Origin: an uncultured Clostridia bacterium
GTDB lineage: Bacteria; Bacillota; Clostridia; Oscillospirales; CAG-272
DNA length: 41,996 nucleotides
Reading direction: 5' to 3'
Assembly (NCBI GenBank): GCA_944383705.1
Contig: CALWQR010000008.1
Coordinates: forward strand, 1-41,996
Position numbers and translations under genes: made by a program. This document shows, piece after piece, positions 37,441 through 41,996 of this stretch (positions are counted from its first letter, which is position 1; each line of letters starts with the position of its first letter). The notes beneath the pieces are model-generated. The model had not been told where the DNA came from, made no database searches, and saw only the letters and a list, made by a program, of their open reading frames with translations.

Positions 37441-37517
37441 GCGGTCAGGCTCCTTTCGGGGGGAATTGCGCCCGGCGGCACGGCACAGGCCGCGCGGATG
37501 CCGGGGGACAGGCGGGC

Positions 37518-39008
37518 TCAGCCGTGGTACAGGCGCTTGCTCTCGTACATCGGCTCACAGGTCAGGTTGATGCCCAGCTTTTTCAGAGTGTGCTCGTCGC
37601 TCTCGGAAAGAATGACCGAGGAATGCATTTCACAGTGCCGCAGGTTGGCCAGCTGCTCCTGCGCGCGGGCGGCAATCGGGTCGCTCACCGCACAGATAGA
37701 GAGCGCAATCAGCAGCTCGTTTGGGTGCAGGCGGGGGTTTTTGCTGCCCAGGGTGCGCACCTTGAGGTTGGTAATCGGCTCGAGAATGTCTGGGGAAATC
37801 AGGTCGATGCGGTCGTCAATCCCGGCCATGACCTTGAGCGCATTGAGCAGCGCCGCTGACGCGGCCCCCAGCAGCCGCGAGGTTTTCCCCGTGACCATTC
37901 TGCCGTCCGGCAGCTCGATGGCCGCGGCCGGCTTTCCGGTATCCTGCGCCTTGCTGTTGGCCGCCGTGGCCACGCTGCGGTAGGAGGTATCCAGCCCTGC
38001 GTTCTGCAGAATCAGCTTCAGCTTTTCCACATCGTGCGAATCCCCCACTTCCCCGCTCTTGCGGTGCTCGCACAGCGCGCGGTAGTAGCGCCGGACAATC
38101 TCCATGTTCGCGGCCCGGCAGACGGCGTCGTCATCGATGATGCAAAAGCCCGCCATGTTGACCCCCATATCGGTGGGGGAGCGGTAGATCGACCGGCCGT
38201 TGATGCGCTCCAGCATGGCGTTGAGCACCGGGAAAATTTCGATATCCCGATTGTAGTTGACGGCCGGCTTGCCATAGGCCTCCAGGTGGAAGTGGTCGAT
38301 CATGTTGATGTCGTTGAGATCGGCTGTGGCCGCCTCGTAGGCCAGGTTGACCGGATGCTTCAGCGGCAGGTTCCAGATTGGAAAGGTCTCAAACTTGGCG
38401 TAGCCCGCGCGGATGCCGAGCTTCTGGTCATGGTAGAGCTGGCTCAGGCAGGTAGCCATCTTGCCGCTGCCCGGCCCCGGCGCCGTGACCACCACCAGCG
38501 AGCGGCTGGTCTCGATATAATCGTTTTTGCCGTAGCCCTCGTCGCTGACAATGCGCGCCAGGTCAGAGGGATAGCCCGGTATGGTGTAGTGCCGGTACAC
38601 CCGCACCCCCAGCGCCTCCAGCCGCAGCCGGAACTTGATGGCGGCGGGCTGGTCCTGCCAGCGGGTGAACACCACGCTGCCCACATACAGCCCGAAGCTG
38701 CGGAAGGCGTCGATCAGCCGCAGCACATCCAGGTCGTATGTAATGCCCAGGTCCCCCCGCACCTTGTTCTTCTCGATGTCGTTGGCATTGATGACAATGA
38801 CGATTTCGGCCTGCTCCTTGAGCTGAATCAGCATCCGGATTTTGCTGTCCGGCGCAAAGCCGGGCAGCACGCGGGCGGCGTGATAATCGTCAAACAGCTT
38901 GCCCCCGAACTCCAGGTAGAGCTTGCCCCCGAGCTGGTCAATCCGTTCCCGGATGCGCGCCGACTGGGTGGAAATATACAGATCGTTATCGAATCCCGTT
39001 TGATACAT
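37518..39008 (-). CDS. DUF1846 family protein
   Basis: This 496-residue protein matches the DUF1846 family, long conserved cytosolic proteins of Firmicutes with no settled activity. Typical segments are IRERIDQLGGKLYLEFGGKL (residues 19-38), VIVINANDIEKNKVRGDLGI, a glycine-rich phosphate-loop-like APGPGSGKMATCLSQLYHD (about residue 174), and TDMGVNMAGFCI. The C-terminal third, from about residue 380, includes GKTSRLLGAASAALLNALK. The length agrees with the family (about 490-500). The start follows AAAGGA and lies 28 nt after the aminopeptidase gene. Confidence 0.93.
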   Translation of the reverse strand: MYQTGFDNDLYISTQSARIRERIDQLGGKLYLEFGGKLFDDYHAARVLPGFAPDSKIRMLIQLKEQAEIVIVINANDIEKNKVRGDLGITYDLDVLRLIDAFRSFGLYVGSVVFTRWQDQPAAIKFRLRLEALGVRVYRHYTIPGYPSDLARIVSDEGYGKNDYIETSRSLVVVTAPGPGSGKMATCLSQLYHDQKLGIRAGYAKFETFPIWNLPLKHPVNLAYEAATADLNDINMIDHFHLEAYGKPAVNYNRDIEIFPVLNAMLERINGRSIYRSPTDMGVNMAGFCIIDDDAVCRAANMEIVRRYYRALCEHRKSGEVGDSHDVEKLKLILQNAGLDTSYRSVATAANSKAQDTGKPAAAIELPDGRMVTGKTSRLLGAASAALLNALKVMAGIDDRIDLISPDILEPITNLKVRTLGSKNPRLHPNELLIALSICAVSDPIAARAQEQLANLRHCEMHSSVILSESDEHTLKKLGINLTCEPMYESKRLYHG

Positions 39009-39036
39009 GGTGAGAAATCCTTTCCGTAATAGCGTG

Positions 39037-40359
39037 TCAGAAGCTCAGGGTGCAGACGCCGTCGCGTTCCGAGGCAATGCCCGCCCCGTAAAACTGCTGC
39101 ATGGCGCGGATGAGGTGGGCGGTATCGGCCGTTCCGGCGGTTTCGTATGCGGAGTGCATGGCCAGCTGCGCCATGCCGATGTCTACGGTGCACAGGGGCA
39201 CCAGCGTGTTGGAAATGCTGCCGAGCGTGGAGCCGCCGGGCAGGTCGCTGCGGTTGGCAAAGCACTGTACCGGGACCCCTGCCTGCCGGCAGACCCCTTC
39301 AAACAGCGCGGCGGAAAACCCGTCGGTGGCGTATCTCTGCGCGGCGTTGGATTTGATGACCACGCCGCCGTTGAGGGCCGGGGCGTTCTGCCCGTCGCTC
39401 AGCTCGGGGTGGTTCGGGTGCCTGGCGTGGCCGTTGTCGGCCGACACCATAAAGGAGGACGCCAGCAGACGGCTGCGGTCGGCCCCAAGGCTCCGGCACA
39501 GCCGGTCCAGCACGTCCGACAGGAACACCGAGCCAGCCCCCTGCCGGGTGGCGCTGCCGGTCTCCTCGTTGTCGGCCGCGTAGTACAGGTTCAGCGAATC
39601 CGGCCGGGGCGTTGCCCCGATAAAGCCGCGCAGGGTACCATAGACACACATCAGGTTGTCGATGCGGGGAGCCGAGAAAAATTCCTCCCCCGCCCCCCAG
39701 ATGCTGCCCGGCATCCGGTTGTAGACATAAAGGTCTGCCCCCGCAATCTCCTCCGGAGTGCAGGACAGCTCCTGCGCCAGCAACTCGGCAAGCCCCGGGC
39801 TGCCCTCGGCCGCCGAGAACAGGGGCAGCATATCCACGGCCGGATTGTATGCATAGCCCGAGTTGACCGAACGGTTCATGTGAATCGCCACGCCGGGAAT
39901 CAGCAGCAGGTCGCGGTCCAGCACCACCCCACAGGCCTCGTACCGTCCCTGACGCCGCAGCACCACCCGGCCTGCCAGCGAAAGCGGGCGGTCCAGCCAG
40001 CTGGAAAGCACGGTGCCGCCGTACACCTCGGTGTTCAGCCGCAGATAGGTGCCGAAGGCCGGGGAGAGGCAGTCGGCCTTCAGCTTGAACATGGGGGAGT
40101 CGGTATGGCTGGCGGCCAGCAGCATCTGTGCCGGCGCCTCCCGCGGCGTCCGGAACGCGATGACGGCCGACTGATTGCGCGTGACATAATAGCCCGCCCC
40201 GGGCTCCGGCTGCCATGGCTGCGCCTCCTCCAGGCGCGAAAATCCGGCCTCCTCCAGAATGCGGGCAATCTGCCCGGTGGCCTGATAGGCGGTGGGGCTG
40301 CTGCGGATAAAGGCAAGCAGCGCTTCGGTGGCTTCGCGGTCGGTCGGTTGAATGTGCAT
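39037..40359 (-). CDS. M18 family aminopeptidase
   Basis: This 440-residue zinc aminopeptidase (aspartyl aminopeptidase-like) removes N-terminal residues from peptides in the cytosol. Metal-binding segments are intact: ASHTDSPMFKLK (His, Asp), the Glu-Glu of NEETGS, VSADNGHARHPN (Asp), and the C-terminal LAMHSAYETAG (His). The start at 40359 (MHIQPTDREA) follows AAAAAGGGGG and gives the family length; an open frame 91 codons longer crosses the promoter. It is the first gene of a small operon with DUF1846 and DUF2974. Confidence 0.95.
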   Translation of the reverse strand: MHIQPTDREATEALLAFIRSSPTAYQATGQIARILEEAGFSRLEEAQPWQPEPGAGYYVTRNQSAVIAFRTPREAPAQMLLAASHTDSPMFKLKADCLSPAFGTYLRLNTEVYGGTVLSSWLDRPLSLAGRVVLRRQGRYEACGVVLDRDLLLIPGVAIHMNRSVNSGYAYNPAVDMLPLFSAAEGSPGLAELLAQELSCTPEEIAGADLYVYNRMPGSIWGAGEEFFSAPRIDNLMCVYGTLRGFIGATPRPDSLNLYYAADNEETGSATRQGAGSVFLSDVLDRLCRSLGADRSRLLASSFMVSADNGHARHPNHPELSDGQNAPALNGGVVIKSNAAQRYATDGFSAALFEGVCRQAGVPVQCFANRSDLPGGSTLGSISNTLVPLCTVDIGMAQLAMHSAYETAGTADTAHLIRAMQQFYGAGIASERDGVCTLSF

Positions 40360-40431
40360 CGGTATTCCCCCTTTTTGCGGACAGTGCGGCAGACGCGGTC
40401 CGGGCCGGCGGCGCCGGACACTCATAGAAAT

Positions 40432-40460
40432 ATTATACCACAAACCGGCGGAAATGGCAA
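40432..40460 (-). promoter_or_regulatory. Sigma-A promoter of the aminopeptidase operon
   Basis: On the minus strand TTGCCA (40455-40460) and TATAAT (40432-40437) are separated by 17 bp. The transcript would start near 40425, about 66 nt before the ATG. Confidence 0.85.
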
Positions 40461-40698
40461 TGGAAAATCCGCAATTCCGGAAGATTTTTTCGTGGAAAAC
40501 ACAGTCGCCGGATATTGGAAAAAGCAGGAAGGAAACAGGCTTCAGGAAGACCGTCCGCCGGGCTGCGGTCACGCAACAGCCTCCCGGCAATCGCCGCACG
40601 GGGGTTCCACAGGTGCGGCCGGGCGGCAGCAAAGGTCCTGAAAACCGGGTGTCTTTTTGCTAAACCGGGGTTGAATTTTCCAAAATGCAGAATTTCTA

Positions 40699-40727
40699 TT
40701 GAAAAATCGGTCGGCCTCCTTTATAAT
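40699..40727 (+). promoter_or_regulatory. Sigma-A promoter of rhaA
   Basis: TTGAAA (40699-40704) and TATAAT (40722-40727) are separated by 17 bp. The leader of about 70 nt contains a small hairpin at 40739-40764 between the start site and the ribosome binding site. Confidence 0.85.
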
Positions 40728-40804
40728 GGATACCGTAAGCCTGCCTCCCCGCCGGGCGGCAGGCGCAACAGGAACGGAAACTACCGAACGGAGGAATTTA
40801 CAGT

Positions 40805-41996
40805 ATGACACAGGCAGAACGCTACAGCGCGGCAAAGGAGCGCTACGCGGCCATCGGCGTGGACACCGAGGCCGCTATGACCCGTCTGGCCGGGGTGCCG
40901 ATTTCGATGCACTGCTGGCAGGGCGACGATGTGCGTGGGTTTGAGAACACCGGCGCGCTGACCGGCGGCATTCAGACCACCGGCAACTACCCCGGCGCGG
41001 CCCGCACGCCCGACGAACTGATGCAGGATATGGACAAGGCCTTTTCGCTGATTCCCGGGAAGCACCGCATCAACGTGCACGCCTCCTATGGAATTTATGA
41101 GGACGGCAAGCCGGTCGGCCGGGACAACATCCGGCCCGAGCACTTCCGCAAATGGGCGGAATACGCCAAGGCCCGCGGGCTGGGCGTCGACTTCAACCCC
41201 ACCTTTTTTTCGCACCCGCTGGCCGAAAACGGCACGCTGACCAACCCGGATGAGGAGGTCCGCGCCTTCTGGATCCGGCACGGCATTGCCTGCATCCGCA
41301 TCTCGGAGTACTTCGCCGAGCAGACCGGCACCCCCTGCCTGATGAACATCTGGATTCCGGATGGGATGAAGGACGTGCCCGCCGACCGGCTGGGGCCCCG
41401 GATGCGCTACCTCGATTCGCTGGATCGGATTCTTGGCTGCGGCTATGACAAATCCCGCGTGCTGGTGACCCTGGAATCCAAGGTCTTCGGCATCGGGCTG
41501 GAATCCTACACCGCCGGCTCGGCCGAGTTCGCGCTCTCCTACGCCACCACGCGGGGCATCGTCCCGCTGATGGACAACGGCCACTACCACCCCACCGAAA
41601 TGGTGTCGGACAAAATCTCCGCCCTGCTCTGCTTCCATCCCAAAATTGCCCTGCATGTGACGCGCGGCGTGCGCTGGGATTCCGACCATGTGGTGCGCTG
41701 CGATGACGAAACCCAGGAAATGATGAAGGAGGTCGTGCGCAACAACGCCCTGGACCGCGTGATTCTGGCCACCGACTACTTCGACGCCTCCATCAACCGC
41801 ATTGCAGCCTGGGTCATCGGGATGCGCTCGGTGCAAAAGGCCCTGCTCTGCGCCCTGCTCACCCCCAATGAAGCCCTGACCGAGCTCCAGAACCGCCGCG
41901 CGTACACCGAGCTGATGATGCGCCAGGAGGAGCTGAAATTCTATCCCGCCGGAGACGTGTGGGAGGAGTTCTGCCGCCGCAACGGCGTCTGCGGTA
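40805..41996 (+). CDS. rhaA: L-rhamnose isomerase (partial, runs off the window)
   Basis: The open frame starts MTQAERYSAAKERYA after GGAGGAATTTACAGT and continues without a stop to the window edge, 397 residues, close to the family length of about 415-420. The enzyme converts L-rhamnose to L-rhamnulose. Conserved parts are GVPISMHCWQGDDV, INVHASYG, LGVDFNPTFFSHP, MDNGHYHPTEMVSDKIS, WDSDHVV and DYFDASINRIAAWVIG, which contain the His, Asp and Glu ligands of the catalytic metals. A rhamnulokinase or aldolase gene probably follows outside the window. A minus-strand open frame over the same bases is an artefact. Confidence 0.95.
   Translation, partial: MTQAERYSAAKERYAAIGVDTEAAMTRLAGVPISMHCWQGDDVRGFENTGALTGGIQTTGNYPGAARTPDELMQDMDKAFSLIPGKHRINVHASYGIYEDGKPVGRDNIRPEHFRKWAEYAKARGLGVDFNPTFFSHPLAENGTLTNPDEEVRAFWIRHGIACIRISEYFAEQTGTPCLMNIWIPDGMKDVPADRLGPRMRYLDSLDRILGCGYDKSRVLVTLESKVFGIGLESYTAGSAEFALSYATTRGIVPLMDNGHYHPTEMVSDKISALLCFHPKIALHVTRGVRWDSDHVVRCDDETQEMMKEVVRNNALDRVILATDYFDASINRIAAWVIGMRSVQKALLCALLTPNEALTELQNRRAYTELMMRQEELKFYPAGDVWEEFCRRNGVCG

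Larger units (their letters stand above)
40360..40804. other. Divergent intergenic region between aminopeptidase and rhaA
   Basis: This 445-bp gap carries a promoter on each strand (40432-40460 minus, 40699-40727 plus), with about 240 bp between them in which I see no coding frame and no clear operator. The rhaA leader contains a 7-bp hairpin (GCCTGCC at 40739-40745 with GGCAGGC at 40758-40764). Confidence 0.7.

Noticed and set aside
40781..41836. 351-codon minus-strand open frame
   Set aside because: It is antisense to L-rhamnose isomerase, which has its own promoter, binding site and conserved metal-binding segments.

Overview
The window looks like a chromosomal stretch from a GC-rich member of the Clostridia (Firmicutes), most likely a gut- or rumen-type Oscillospiraceae relative. 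The reasons are strong AGGAGG ribosome binding sites, sigma-A promoters with 17-bp spacers, an ABC sugar locus with DUF5696 and YIP1 proteins, and a YolD/Y-family polymerase cassette. The genus is inferred, not shown. I see no tRNA, rRNA, CRISPR array, transposase or integrase.

Layout, left to right. (1) 1-2455: a Y-family DNA polymerase overlapping a YolD-like gene (minus), with a small divergent gene of unknown function. (2) 2598-16385: a seven-gene minus-strand carbohydrate ABC operon. It has one very large solute-binding protein, two permease pairs, an NHL/TPR/YIP1 membrane protein and a DUF5696 secreted protein, but no ATPase. It is driven by a near-perfect promoter at 16601-16629 and ends at a hairpin at 2558-2589. 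(3) 16630-17306: an AT-rich intergenic region with paired palindromes, followed by a GC-rich degenerate tandem repeat. (4) 17307-27631: a minus-strand run starting with secA, then two unknown membrane proteins, a 58-residue Asn/Gln-rich microprotein, and an ABC exporter, DUF1854, ABC exporter trio. (5) 27890-28387: trmL on the plus strand. (6) 28553-34753: a four-gene minus-strand operon encoding a TerB-domain protein, a P-loop ATPase, a DEAD/DEAH helicase (the composition of the Shango anti-phage system) and a YbaK-type deacylase. It has a consensus promoter and a terminator. (7) 35023-36186: a four-repeat DUF1508 protein with a histone H1-like Ala/Pro/Lys tail. (8) 36331-40359: M18 aminopeptidase, DUF1846 and DUF2974 genes (minus). 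(9) 40805 to the window edge: L-rhamnose isomerase, cut off at the right edge.

The strongest candidates for new biology are the exporter pair plus DUF1854 with the Asn/Gln-rich microprotein directly upstream, and the Shango-like operon extended by a YbaK deacylase. The dual-permease sugar locus, whose second pair carries extra insertions, is also unusual. Start codons were chosen from ribosome binding sites; several differ from the longest possible reading frame.
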